This document shows positions 1 to 7,901 of a DNA stretch of 64,000 nucleotides, in pieces. How positions within the stretch are numbered: the stretch's first letter is position 1; every line of letters begins with the position of its first letter. The notes under the pieces are model-generated. The model worked only from the letters and a program-made list of their open reading frames with translations. It ran no database searches and was not told the DNA's origin. A program made the translations under genes and the position numbers. The stretch comes from an alpha proteobacterium SCGC AAA240-E13 (GTDB lineage: Bacteria; Pseudomonadota; Alphaproteobacteria; Pelagibacterales; Pelagibacteraceae). The stretch covers positions 1 to 64,000 of the forward strand of contig AZHR01000003.1 of the NCBI GenBank assembly GCA_000504625.1. Reading direction: 5' to 3'.

Positions 1-670
1 CCTGATTATCCATATTCATTTGTTTTGCTTTTTTATTGCTATATGCAAATTGATTCTTGGACAAAGTAATACCTAAAACTTGACATTGTGTTTTTTTAGC
101 AATCTCTATTGCAAGAGATCCCCAGCCAGATCCTATATCTAGTACTTTGTGATTAGGTTTTAAATTTAATTTTTTTATGATGTGGTCAATTTTATTATTT
201 TGCGCCGTCTCCAGTGATTCGCGATCATTTTTAAAATAGGCACATGAATATTGTCGCTTTGAATCTAGAAACAAATCATATAAATCGTCTGAAATATCAT
301 AATGATAAGCAGCATTCATTTTTGATTTTTTTATAAAATTAAAGTTTGTTAAATATCTGTACGATCCTCTAATATTATTTAATATCTCACTAAAAAAATT
401 AGTCTCTTTTCTTCCAATATTTTGTAATGCCATGTTTAAAAATTCTGTAAGAGTTCCATTTTCTATAGTTAAAGTTCCCTCTGTATAGGCTTCACCAAAA
501 TAATAGTCAGGATAAAATAGGAGTTTATAATGTAGCGACTTATCAAATAATTTTAATGTTAAAGGTTTTTCTTCTTTTGGATTTCCAATTACATACTTTT
601 TTGAATTTGCATCTATTAATTCAAGTCCTCCTTCTTTAAAAAGATTGTTTAGAAATTTTGCTAGTAGCAT
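1..670 (-). CDS. cfa: Cyclopropane-fatty-acyl-phospholipid synthase family methyltransferase (partial, 3' end off window)
   Basis: SAM-dependent methyltransferase that modifies unsaturated acyl chains of membrane phospholipids. About 223 N-terminal residues are visible; the C-terminus lies beyond base 1. The translation shows the family motif YHYDISDDLYDLFLDSKRQY at about residues 120-145, then the SAM-binding motif VLDIGSGWGSLAIEIA at about 170-185. The start ATG is the complement of 668-670, three bases after the stop of the upstream DapA-family gene, so the two are probably co-transcribed. The family assignment is firm. Whether it makes cyclopropane or another methyl modification cannot be read from this fragment. 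Confidence 0.87.
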   Translation of the reverse strand, partial: MLLAKFLNNLFKEGGLELIDANSKKYVIGNPKEEKPLTLKLFDKSLHYKLLFYPDYYFGEAYTEGTLTIENGTLTEFLNMALQNIGRKETNFFSEILNNIRGSYRYLTNFNFIKKSKMNAAYHYDISDDLYDLFLDSKRQYSCAYFKNDRESLETAQNNKIDHIIKKLNLKPNHKVLDIGSGWGSLAIEIAKKTQCQVLGITLSKNQFAYSNKKAKQMNMDNQ

Positions 671-673
671 AAT

Positions 674-1567
674 TTAAGCCGCAATATTCTTTCTTGGAAA
701 AAAATTTAATTCTTTTAATTTATCTAATAATTCTTTTTGTTTTTCTTGATTTAAAGTAATTAAGGGAGGCAGTAAATTTTTATATCTTTTGTCGCTAAGC
801 GATAGAGAGTAGTGAAGGGCTGTTACTAAATTTCCAGTCTCGTCGTAGGCTTTACGAATCTCGCATAATTTTTCAAAAAGACTATTGTCTATTTTTTTAT
901 TTTTAAAATTATCAAAAACTTCTCTCGCTATACTATGAGTCAAATTTGTAGTGGCCGATATGACTCCCGCTCCACCAAGTGATAAATTTTGAATTAATTT
1001 AATTTCAGTTCCAACAAACATGCTGAAAGAAGATGGAAATTTCATTTTATTCCAGACTGAAGAGCTTGAATCCTTACACCCTATGATATTATCACTATAA
1101 TCGTCTATAAGTCTTTGGACCAAATCTACATCAAAAGTAAAATTCATTAATTTATTAAAATTGTAAAGTACAATTCGACTTTCTGGCACTGCTTTAATTA
1201 TATTAGAATAAAAATTATAAACACCCGAATCCGTGTTATGAAAATATGCGGGGTTTCCAATTAAAAAATTTCTGTGGCCAAACTCTATGGAATGACGCAT
1301 TAAATTTATAGTATCTTTCAAACTATTACACCCAGTTCCAACTATTACTTGATTTTGAAATTTGTGCTTTGAAATTTCTTTAATTAAATCTTTTTTTTCC
1401 TGAATAGAAAGTAATTGGCTTTGAGAAGTTGATCCTAGAAAGGCCAAACCACTTCCTTGTCTATCTACATTTAGTGCATGTTCAATAGTCGCACTTATAT
1501 CAAGTGACAAGTCCTCGTTGAGAAGTGAAATTGTAGCGGCAAATATACCTTCTAGTAGTTTGGTCAT
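674..1567 (-). CDS. Dihydrodipicolinate synthase (DapA)/N-acetylneuraminate lyase family aldolase
   Basis: A 297-residue TIM-barrel class I aldolase/lyase of the DapA family. The Schiff-base lysine is K165 in GCKDSS, the catalytic tyrosine is Y135 in VLYNF, and the substrate-carboxylate loop is GSTSQS (S46, T47), where true DapA has GTTGES. The arginine that follows the Tyr motif in genuine dihydrodipicolinate synthase (YNVPGRT) is absent: here the stretch reads YNFNKLMNF. I therefore infer a different 2-oxo-acid lyase rather than lysine biosynthesis. It lies 3 bp upstream of cfa in the same direction and 46 bp from a divergent glycosyltransferase. Substrate unknown. Confidence 0.75.
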   Translation of the reverse strand: MTKLLEGIFAATISLLNEDLSLDISATIEHALNVDRQGSGLAFLGSTSQSQLLSIQEKKDLIKEISKHKFQNQVIVGTGCNSLKDTINLMRHSIEFGHRNFLIGNPAYFHNTDSGVYNFYSNIIKAVPESRIVLYNFNKLMNFTFDVDLVQRLIDDYSDNIIGCKDSSSSVWNKMKFPSSFSMFVGTEIKLIQNLSLGGAGVISATTNLTHSIAREVFDNFKNKKIDNSLFEKLCEIRKAYDETGNLVTALHYSLSLSDKRYKNLLPPLITLNQEKQKELLDKLKELNFFPRKNIAA

Positions 1568-1613
1568 GTTTTTAACTAATTTATTTATTAAGAAACTATA
1601 ATAAAATTAAAAA

Positions 1614-2552
1614 ATGAAAAAAACCATTATATTTGTACGATCGATCGGCCTAGGGGATCTTATAATTCTATTAGCAAATATACACGCTATTAGTAGAAAA
1701 ATTAATAATAAAGTTACAGTTGTAGCTCAAAGAAATACACACGCAAACTTTATATTACAAAATGATCCGCATATTGAAGAGGTTATTATCTTAGATAAAA
1801 AAGAGATAAAAGGTTTTTTTAATATTATAAAAAAAATCAAACCTAAAAAGTTTGACCAATCTTATATTTTTAGTGACTCGATAAGACTTTATTTAATTTC
1901 CAAACTTTCGGGTATTAAAGATAGTTTTCATTACAAATTTTTTTCAAAAAAAGGTAAAAATTTTTTTAAAACTGCAAAAGAATTTACAGAAAAAACACTA
2001 AAAGTTGAAATTGAATCTCAATCCAAAATTTATTTTAATAAAGATGAAAAAGAATGTGCAAAAAAAAAATATGGTATTACTGATGAAACAAAAAATTTGA
2101 TATGTGGAATCTCTGCTAGTGGTCCTACAAAAAGATGGCCAATCGACAACTATATTCAGTTATTTGAAAATCTTAATTCAAAATTTAAGTGTAGATTTTT
2201 TTTAGCAGCAGGACCGAACGACGAAGATTTAATCAAAAAAATTATGAATTCTTCAATTGGAAAAAATTGCATATCTTTTTCTAAAATGACTATTGCACAA
2301 ATAATACCTATAATTGCCTCATGTAAATTTTGCATTTCTAACGATACTGGGTTCGCACATTTATCTGCTGGATTAGGATTAAAAACTCTTATGTTATTTA
2401 TTGATAGCCCGCCTGCCGCATATGGTCTTTACAATAAAAATATTTCAATTCTTGTTCCAGAAGGAGAAACCATAGAATCAACTACTCATGACACGCTTGG
2501 AAAAATAAGTATAGATAATGTGTACAACAAAGCTTTAGAACTTATAAATTAA
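1614..2552 (+). CDS. Glycosyltransferase family 9 (heptosyltransferase-like)
   Basis: A 312-residue GT9 protein of the ADP-heptose:LPS heptosyltransferase type. The N-terminal Rossmann half begins IIFVRSIGLGDLIILLANIH, matching the family's first strand and loop. The C-terminal half has the donor-binding segments ISASGPTKRWPIDNY and CISNDTGFAHLSAGLG, the latter containing the conserved D-T/S-G/A-x-x-H motif. The likely role is addition of a sugar to a lipopolysaccharide core or other surface glycan at the inner face of the membrane. Donor and acceptor are unknown. The 3' end overlaps the convergent J-domain gene by 4 bp. Confidence 0.85.
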   Translation: MKKTIIFVRSIGLGDLIILLANIHAISRKINNKVTVVAQRNTHANFILQNDPHIEEVIILDKKEIKGFFNIIKKIKPKKFDQSYIFSDSIRLYLISKLSGIKDSFHYKFFSKKGKNFFKTAKEFTEKTLKVEIESQSKIYFNKDEKECAKKKYGITDETKNLICGISASGPTKRWPIDNYIQLFENLNSKFKCRFFLAAGPNDEDLIKKIMNSSIGKNCISFSKMTIAQIIPIIASCKFCISNDTGFAHLSAGLGLKTLMLFIDSPPAAYGLYNKNISILVPEGETIESTTHDTLGKISIDNVYNKALELIN

Positions 2553-3061
2553 CTAAAGTCGCTTTTTAGTATAGTTTCCTTAGCTTCGTTTATTATTTTA
2601 CTTAGATGTTCGGTATTAGAATTAGGATTCATATCTGGATGAAGTTTTTTTTGTAAATTATTACATGCTTTAATAACTTCATTTTTTGAACATCCATTTT
2701 TTATACCTAAAATTTTGTAAGCCTCATCTAAGGATAAATTGCTTGATGGTCTTGCTTGACTGGTTTGGCCAAAATAGGAAAATCTTCCGGTACTTCTAAG
2801 ATAATTTAAGACGCGCCAAAGATTCCAGATTTGAAATGCAGTAAGGCCCTTAATTTTTAAAGCACTCATTGCCAAAAAAAATAATGGCAGTGAAACTAAT
2901 AATCGACCTCCTATTAACAGTATGATAGCTAAAATAAGAGATATGATTATAATTAAATTTCTAACTCCTTTAGCTATTTTGTGATTACTAGACTTTGCAA
3001 ACCAATTAAGAATTAAATAAACTATGACAAAGATTATTATTCCAGTAACAAAAATATTCAT
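2549..3061 (-). CDS. Membrane-anchored J-domain (DnaJ-like) co-chaperone
   Basis: A 170-residue protein with two hydrophobic N-terminal segments (about residues 3-20 and 36-66) and a C-terminal J domain (about 110-166). The J domain carries the essential HPD tripeptide at 141-143 in KKLHPDMNP. This architecture matches small alphaproteobacterial membrane DnaJ proteins related to the Pam18/TIM14 group. Such proteins stimulate the ATPase of DnaK/Hsp70 at the membrane. There is no Gly/Phe or zinc-finger region, so this is not the main DnaJ. It is divergent from the oligopeptidase gene, 13 bp away, so the two genes must share or overlap promoter DNA. Confidence 0.8.
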   Translation of the reverse strand: MNIFVTGIIIFVIVYLILNWFAKSSNHKIAKGVRNLIIIISLILAIILLIGGRLLVSLPLFFLAMSALKIKGLTAFQIWNLWRVLNYLRSTGRFSYFGQTSQARPSSNLSLDEAYKILGIKNGCSKNEVIKACNNLQKKLHPDMNPNSNTEHLSKIINEAKETILKSDFS

Positions 3062-3074
3062 ATAAAAAACCTTT

Positions 3075-5159
3075 ATGAAATTACCACAACTAAGAAAGGA
3101 AAGGACTAGTAAAAATTACCACGGTATAACAATTAACGATGATTATGCTTGGATAGATCAACCAAATATTTTAGAAGTTTTAAAAGATTCCACCAAACTA
3201 CTACCAGAGGTTAGGAAATATATTGAAGAAAATAATAATATAACCGAACATTATTTTACTGATTGCAAAAGTTTGCAGAATAAACTTTTTGATGAAATCA
3301 AATCTAAAATTAAATTAGATGATACTTCTTTGAAATTTAAAGATAAGAAATATTTTTATTGGACAGAAACTACTGCAGAAGGAAATTATGGAAAAAAATT
3401 AAGACAATTGATTGATGGTTCTAAACCTGAAGAAATTGTTTTTGATGGTGATTTAGAAAAAGAGAAACACGGATCTGAGTATTTTGGTCTTGGAACTGTT
3501 GATGTATCCTACAATGATAGCTTGCTCGGTTATTCATTAGATCTAGTTGGTAGTGAATATTACATTATTTATATTCGCAATATAACTACAAATAAAGTGT
3601 TTGATGAAAAGATTGAAAATACAAGTGGTAACGTTACATGGTCTTTGGATAACAAGAGTTTTTTTTATTCAAAGTTAGATAAATTTCACCGCGCAAGAAA
3701 AATATATAAACATATTATAAATACACCTGTTGAAAATGATGAATTAATATTCGAAGAAAAAGATGAAACATTTACTTGTGGAATAGAAATTACTTCGGAC
3801 GAAAAATTTTTTGTAATTTCAACATCTGATTATATAACCACTGAAAATTATTTTTTTCCTGCGAATGAAAGTAAAATAAAACCAAAATTATTTTTAGCAC
3901 GCGAAAAAGATGTTCGTTACTCTATCGATAGTTGGAAAGATTACTTTTATTTACATACTAACAAAAATGCTAGAGATCATAAAATTTTAAGGTGCAAAAA
4001 AGATAATCTAAGTGAATTTGAAGAATATATTCCAGCAAAGAAAGGAACTATCATAGGTGGTTTTAATTTTTTAGATAACTATATTATTAGAGGAGAGAGT
4101 TCGAACGCTATTCCTAGACTTCTTATAAGAGATTTAAAAACAAATAAAGAAGAAGAAATTAGAATTTCAAATGAACAAATTGGTTCTCCTGGTGCTTCGT
4201 TAATGCAGCGAGACACGAATACTACAAGAATCAGAGTTTCCTGGGAAAGTATGGCAACACAAGGAAAAATATATGAATATGATATTCTTACTAAAGAAAA
4301 AAAACTTGTTAAAGAAATTGAGATACCATCTGGTCATAATCCCAATGAATATGTTGTGGAAAGATTAAAAGCAAAGTCTCATGATGGTAGAATGATACCA
4401 ATTACTTTAGTTAGGAGAAAAGATATAAGGCTAGATGGCAAATCTAAAATGGTTCTCTATGCTTATGGTGCATACAAACACTCGGTTGGAGTTTCTTTTA
4501 GTGCTTCACGATTTTGTTTGGTCGATCGAGGTATAATATTTGCAATAGCACATGTCCGAGGAGGTGGTGAACTTGGAGATCATTGGCACGAAGAATCGAA
4601 GTTCTCAAAAAAGATCAACACCTTCAAAGATTATATTTCTTGTTGTAATTATTTAATTAAACAAAAATATACTTTTAAAGGTGGAATTTGTTTTTTAGGT
4701 GGTTCCGCAGGAGGCTTAACGGGTTCAGCAGTTGCAAATATGGTTCCTGAACTATTTTTTTCAATGTTACTTTTAGTTCCATTCTGTGATCCTTTAACGA
4801 CAATGCTAAATGAAAAATTACCACTTACTCCTTCCGAATGGGAATTATGGGGCAATCCAATTAAAAATAAAAAATATTTTGAATCTATTTTATCTTACGC
4901 TCCATATAATAATTTAAGAAAAACTTCTTATCCTCCCATGTTTGTTACAACTTCTTTATTTGATAGTCGTGTTTTGTATTCGGAGCCAGTAAAATATATA
5001 GCTAAACTAAGAGAATTAAAAGATGACAAAAATTTACAATTGCTTAAATGCAAAATGAAAGCCGCGTCACATGGTGGTCCAAGTGGTCGTGATAATTCTA
5101 TTAAAGAACTTGCCGAAGAATTTAGTTACATATTAAAAACAGCAGAAATAAAAAACTAA
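3075..5159 (+). CDS. ptrB: Oligopeptidase B (S9A prolyl oligopeptidase family)
   Basis: A 694-residue serine peptidase of the S9A family. The first ~400 residues form the beta-propeller, and the C-terminal alpha/beta-hydrolase domain holds the catalytic triad: Ser544 in GGSAGG, Asp630 in LFDSRV and His666 in ASHGGPSGR. Oligopeptidase B usually has GRSAGG, so Arg to Gly next to the nucleophile is a small deviation. The region LVPFCDPLTTMLNEKLPLT is typical of the type-B enzyme, which cleaves short peptides after basic residues in the cytoplasm. Length is normal for the family. A monocistronic unit appears likely. Confidence 0.9.
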   Translation: MKLPQLRKERTSKNYHGITINDDYAWIDQPNILEVLKDSTKLLPEVRKYIEENNNITEHYFTDCKSLQNKLFDEIKSKIKLDDTSLKFKDKKYFYWTETTAEGNYGKKLRQLIDGSKPEEIVFDGDLEKEKHGSEYFGLGTVDVSYNDSLLGYSLDLVGSEYYIIYIRNITTNKVFDEKIENTSGNVTWSLDNKSFFYSKLDKFHRARKIYKHIINTPVENDELIFEEKDETFTCGIEITSDEKFFVISTSDYITTENYFFPANESKIKPKLFLAREKDVRYSIDSWKDYFYLHTNKNARDHKILRCKKDNLSEFEEYIPAKKGTIIGGFNFLDNYIIRGESSNAIPRLLIRDLKTNKEEEIRISNEQIGSPGASLMQRDTNTTRIRVSWESMATQGKIYEYDILTKEKKLVKEIEIPSGHNPNEYVVERLKAKSHDGRMIPITLVRRKDIRLDGKSKMVLYAYGAYKHSVGVSFSASRFCLVDRGIIFAIAHVRGGGELGDHWHEESKFSKKINTFKDYISCCNYLIKQKYTFKGGICFLGGSAGGLTGSAVANMVPELFFSMLLLVPFCDPLTTMLNEKLPLTPSEWELWGNPIKNKKYFESILSYAPYNNLRKTSYPPMFVTTSLFDSRVLYSEPVKYIAKLRELKDDKNLQLLKCKMKAASHGGPSGRDNSIKELAEEFSYILKTAEIKN

Positions 5160-5165
5160 TTGAGT

Positions 5166-5225
5166 CTTGAAATTTTTCAAATCCTAACTAAATAAAAATA
5201 TGTAAGTCGCCTTAATGGGATTTAC
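5166..5225 (+). promoter_or_regulatory. Candidate heat-shock regulatory region of hsp20
   Basis: The 98-bp leader of the small heat-shock gene contains a perfect inverted repeat TTGAAA-TT-TTTCAA at 5167-5180. It overlaps CTTGAA (5166-5171), which resembles a sigma-32 -35 element, with CTAAAT at 5188-5193 as a weak -10. Downstream a 7-bp hairpin can form (5202-5208 with 5219-5225, one G-U pair). The ribosome-binding site AAAGGAG, a few bases before the ATG, is not paired in it, so it is not an obvious RNA thermometer. Promoter call is inference only. Confidence 0.3.
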
Positions 5226-5257
5226 GTATAGTACTTGCTTAATGAAAGGAGAAAACT

Positions 5258-5695
5258 ATGAATAAAGCACTTTCTATATTTAATCAATTAAGACCAGTAA
5301 CAATTGGTTTTGATTCGATGTTTGATAACTTTGAAAGAATGTTTGAAGATGATTTTTTCAATACATCATCTAGCTATCCAGCTTACGACATTGTAAAAAC
5401 TGGTGAAAATCAGTACGATGTTGAAGTTGCCTTAGCAGGATTCAATAAAAGGGATATAAAAGTTGAATTTGCTGATGGTCAGTTAAGTATTGAATCAGTC
5501 AAAAACCAAACGGCAAAAGAAAAAGATAATGGAAAAATATATAAGGGTATTGCAAAAAGATACTTTAAAAAATCTTTTTCAATTGCAGATAACTGTGAAG
5601 TTAAAGGAGCTGAACTTAAAGATGGACTTTTAAAAGTCTCTCTCGAAAGAATCATCCCTGAAGCTCAAAAACCAAAAGTTATTGAAATAAAATAA
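5258..5695 (+). CDS. Small heat-shock protein, Hsp20/IbpA family
   Basis: A 145-residue alpha-crystallin-type holdase that binds unfolding proteins in the cytoplasm. The N-terminus NQLRPVTIGFDSMFDNFERM is typical of proteobacterial IbpA-like proteins. The alpha-crystallin domain spans about residues 38-130 (NQYDVEVALAGFNKRDIKVE to GLLKVSLER), and the C-terminal tail carries PKVIEIK, an I-x-I type anchoring motif. A clear Shine-Dalgarno sequence (AAAGGAG) precedes the ATG, and a strong hairpin follows the stop. Expression is probably heat-inducible, inferred from family and leader. Confidence 0.92.
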   Translation: MNKALSIFNQLRPVTIGFDSMFDNFERMFEDDFFNTSSSYPAYDIVKTGENQYDVEVALAGFNKRDIKVEFADGQLSIESVKNQTAKEKDNGKIYKGIAKRYFKKSFSIADNCEVKGAELKDGLLKVSLERIIPEAQKPKVIEIK

Positions 5696-5707
5696 ATACA
5701 TATGGAA

Positions 5708-5731
5708 AGAGGCGGCGATTAAGCCGCCTCT
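5708..5731 (+). terminator. Hairpin terminator after hsp20
   Basis: A perfect 9-bp GC-rich stem AGAGGCGGC/GCCGCCTCT with a 6-base loop GATTAA, 12 bp after the hsp20 stop. In this AT-rich sequence such a stem stands out. No long T-run follows, so it could act as a processing or mRNA-stabilising hairpin, or serve both converging genes (hsp20 and nnrE). Confidence 0.65.
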
Positions 5732-5755
5732 AGTCATAAATAACCCTGTACAGAT

Positions 5756-6379
5756 TTAGCTGTAATTGAATTTTTTTGATATCCCAATATCAACAACTAT
5801 AATTTTTCCTGAATATCTCTTGCCTGGATTTAAAGTATGCCCAATTTTTTTTGCATGCAACGCTAATGTCGTATGAGCTTTAACTGCGCATCCTAAAACC
5901 TTTCCGGTATTTCCATTTATTCCAGATGAAATATCTATAGATATAATTTTGCTGGCTTTTTTCATTCTAAAAATAACTGACTTTAATTTTCCAACAATTG
6001 GTCGATTCAAACCCGTTCCAAATAAACAATCAATTAAAACTGAATTCTTGCTAGTTTTAAATTTTGAAATATTTTTGGGTTTAAGTTTAAGTCTTTTAAT
6101 AGCTTTTACAGCATCGCCTTTGTAAAATCTTTCATTTAAACAATACACTTCAACCTTAAAATTATTTTTTCTTAAATATTCTGCAATAATAAATCCATCC
6201 CCGCCATTATTACCGTGGCCAGCTATTACAATAACTGGTTTTTTTTGTATTAGTTTTGCTATTTTTTTTCCACAATTGGTACCAGCATCAACCATAAGAG
6301 AGAAGGAATTTCCTTTTCTTTTCTTGAATTCTTGTGTTTCTATTTCCTTAATTTCTTCTACTGAAAATACTTTTTTCAT
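5756..6379 (-). CDS. nnrE: NAD(P)H-hydrate epimerase (YjeF N-terminal domain)
   Basis: A 207-residue protein consisting only of the YjeF N-terminal domain, which epimerises the damaged cofactor R-NAD(P)HX to the S form for repair. The phosphate-binding glycine-rich loop is VIAGHGNNGGDGFIIAEYL at about residues 50-68, and the K+/catalytic region IDISSGINGNTG at about 148-160. In many bacteria this domain is fused to the ADP-dependent dehydratase NnrD. Here the second domain is missing, so NnrD would have to be encoded elsewhere. Divergent from a short ORF 33 bp away. Confidence 0.88.
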   Translation of the reverse strand: MKKVFSVEEIKEIETQEFKKRKGNSFSLMVDAGTNCGKKIAKLIQKKPVIVIAGHGNNGGDGFIIAEYLRKNNFKVEVYCLNERFYKGDAVKAIKRLKLKPKNISKFKTSKNSVLIDCLFGTGLNRPIVGKLKSVIFRMKKASKIISIDISSGINGNTGKVLGCAVKAHTTLALHAKKIGHTLNPGKRYSGKIIVVDIGISKKFNYS

Positions 6380-6412
6380 AATATAATATTACATTAATAA
6401 AGAAATTTTTTA

Positions 6413-6586
6413 GTGAAAAAGATATCTTTAAAGGGCGATTCAGGAAATACTGTTAAGGTTGAAATAAAAAAGTTTATTGATCATATTAAACAATTTCATA
6501 GCAGTGGAACCTCAATTCATGATGAAGATGGTCACTATTTTACTGCTGATGATAAATTTAGAAAAAAATTAGAAAACATTAAATAA
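6413..6586 (+). CDS. Small conserved-looking protein of unknown function (57 aa)
   Basis: A 57-codon frame with a GTG start (6413-6415) and TAA stop at 6584-6586. It starts MKKISLKGDSGNTVKVEIKK and ends KFRKKLENIK, with an internal segment SIHDEDGHYFTADDKF. It is hydrophilic, without a signal peptide or membrane segment. It fills most of the space between the divergent nnrE and the tRNA-Arg gene. Codon use (AAA/GAT/ATT-rich) matches the neighbours. I do not recognise a family. The start has only a weak upstream purine stretch, so initiation is uncertain. Confidence 0.5.
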   Translation: MKKISLKGDSGNTVKVEIKKFIDHIKQFHSSGTSIHDEDGHYFTADDKFRKKLENIK

Positions 6587-6606
6587 AAATGTTAAGTTTG
6601 ATTAAT

Positions 6607-6681
6607 GATCCCGTAGTTAAATGGATATAACGGATTCCTCCTAAGAATCAGATCTGGGTTCGATTCCCGGCGGGATCGCCA
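6607..6681 (+). tRNA. tRNA-Arg (anticodon CCU)
   Basis: The cloverleaf folds by hand: acceptor GATCCCG (6607-6613) pairs with CGGGATC before discriminator G and an encoded CCA (6679-6681). The D arm is GTTAAATGGATATAAC. The anticodon stem GATTC/GAATC encloses loop CTCCTAA, giving anticodon CCT, which reads AGG. The T arm is CTGGG-TTCGATT-CCCGG with one G-U pair. The variable loop is short. Total length is 75 nt. No duplicate of its 3' end was seen elsewhere in the window, so there is no sign of an integration site. Confidence 0.95.
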
Positions 6682-6725
6682 ACTTTAAAAAAAAAATTGT
6701 ACATTAAATCTTTTTTTAATAATTT

Positions 6726-7424
6726 TTATAAACGAATAAAACTATTCTCGTATGCTTTTAACCATCTGTTATTTAATTCTTCTTTAAAAATTATATCAAC
6801 ATCAATTTCCGATAATACCCAATGCTCTGAGTAATCCATTTCACCTTCTAGTTGCCCATTCCCCCAGCCACTATATCCGAGAATGACAAGACTTTTTTTG
6901 GGTCCTTTCTTTTCAGCTATATCAAACAAAACTTGATAATCTCTAGTTATCGAAAAACCATTATAATTTTCAGTAGTTTCACCTTTGTAATCCTCTGTAT
7001 GTAAAATAAATATACTTGTTTTATCTACTGGTCCTCCCCAAAATACGGGAATAGATACATCATATAATCCTTTTTTTTCATTTTTGATATCTTCCGTAAT
7101 ATTTATTAGCTGTTTCAAAGGAATTGAACCAATCTGTTTATTAATCACAAGACCCCAGGCACCGTTTTGATCGTTAGCCAACATCACAATTACTGTTTTT
7201 TTAAATCTTTCATCTAACATTTTTTCGGTCGCAATTAAAAAACTGTTTTCAATACTTTCAAAAAATTTTCCTTTTAGATAATTTTTAGGTGCTTCTGCAA
7301 AAGTAAAAAAAACAAAATAAAATGAAAATATTTGTAATGTAATAAACCAAAATAGTAAATTAATACTAAATTTTATATTAATAACTTTGTGAAATTTATT
7401 ATCCATTTTTTCCTTAAATAACAA
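6726..7424 (-). CDS. UPF0301/AlgH (YqgE) family protein with N-terminal hydrophobic segment
   Basis: The AlgH/YqgE domain starts at about residue 48 with LKGKFFESIENSFLIATEKM and includes the family hallmarks VIVMLANDQNGAWGLVINK, VFWGGPVDKTSIFILHT and ILGYSGWGNGQLEGE. The usual family length is about 185 residues; this protein has 232. The extra N-terminus holds a hydrophobic stretch (about residues 19-42) ending FTFAEA, which looks like a signal peptide or anchor. Most AlgH proteins are considered cytoplasmic, so this is unusual. An internal start at M7 would still keep the segment. Function of the family is not well defined. Confidence 0.8.
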   Translation of the reverse strand: MLFKEKMDNKFHKVINIKFSINLLFWFITLQIFSFYFVFFTFAEAPKNYLKGKFFESIENSFLIATEKMLDERFKKTVIVMLANDQNGAWGLVINKQIGSIPLKQLINITEDIKNEKKGLYDVSIPVFWGGPVDKTSIFILHTEDYKGETTENYNGFSITRDYQVLFDIAEKKGPKKSLVILGYSGWGNGQLEGEMDYSEHWVLSEIDVDIIFKEELNNRWLKAYENSFIRL

Positions 7425-7454
7425 ACTTTTTGCAACTCTGATATATTAAACAAT

Positions 7455-7757
7455 TTAAAAGCAACCTTTGGAAGAAAATCCAATAACCATTCTTCTTTCA
7501 TCAACCTCGAACTTTCTTTGACATTTAATTGCATATTTTTTTGAATCGTAAATCAGAAATCTTATACCTTTATCATTTTTAATTTCATCATCAGGATTAC
7601 CCATTACAATTTTAAGTTCACTTTCAGGCTGGCCAATAAATTTGCTTAATTTTTCATTTTCTTTTTTAATTATTTCTTCAGTTTTTTTATCAATTGTTTG
7701 ACAGCTGATTATAAAAAACAGACCAAATATAAAAATTAACGAAAAAAGATTCTTCAT
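7455..7757 (-). CDS. Small outer-membrane-type lipoprotein, unknown function
   Basis: A 100-residue protein with a classical lipoprotein signal: basic MKNLF, hydrophobic core SLIFIFGLFFII, and lipobox ISC with the acylated cysteine at residue 19. The mature part begins QTIDKKTEEIIKKENEKLS and contains GQPESELKIVMGNPDDEIKND, a pattern reminiscent of BamE/SmpA-like small lipoproteins (G-x-P/S...G-x-P). Two further cysteines occur near the C-terminus (KCQRKF, KGCF). It is read just upstream of the AlgH gene (30 bp gap) and may be co-transcribed with it. I do not assign a function. Confidence 0.65.
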   Translation of the reverse strand: MKNLFSLIFIFGLFFIISCQTIDKKTEEIIKKENEKLSKFIGQPESELKIVMGNPDDEIKNDKGIRFLIYDSKKYAIKCQRKFEVDERRMVIGFSSKGCF

Positions 7758-7853
7758 AATTTCAACCTGATTTAGAATAACATGTAGTGTAAAATCTTAT
7801 ATAAACTTTTAGGTTGTATATTACCAAAAAATTAACAAATTAATTAAAGCTTT

Positions 7854-7892
7854 TGATTTACGAATCATCTACTTTGCCCCCATTAGAGGAGG
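7854..7892 (+). promoter_or_regulatory. Leader hairpin and strong RBS of the NCS2 permease
   Basis: The leader contains a perfect 5-bp hairpin TGATT-TACG-AATCA (7854-7867) with a UACG-type tetraloop, followed by GAGGAGG (7886-7892), one of the strongest Shine-Dalgarno matches in the window. No purine-riboswitch core could be recognised. The hairpin could be an operator half-site pair instead. Its role is inference. Confidence 0.3.
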
Positions 7893-7901
7893 AAAATATT
7901 T

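Noticed and set aside
4649..4855. 68-codon minus-strand frame inside ptrB
   Set aside because: It is the antisense shadow of the conserved catalytic region and has no own signals; other long antisense frames in xdhA, xdhB, acrB-like, polA and hisC were rejected for the same reason.
6607..6681. tRNA-Arg as an integration site for the purine block
   Set aside because: No copy of the tRNA 3' end, integrase or other mobility gene was found near the other edge, and two ordinary genes separate the tRNA from the block.
7758..7901. Purine riboswitch upstream of the NCS2 permease
   Set aside because: None of the conserved core loops of the purine aptamer could be matched; only a small hairpin and an RBS are visible.
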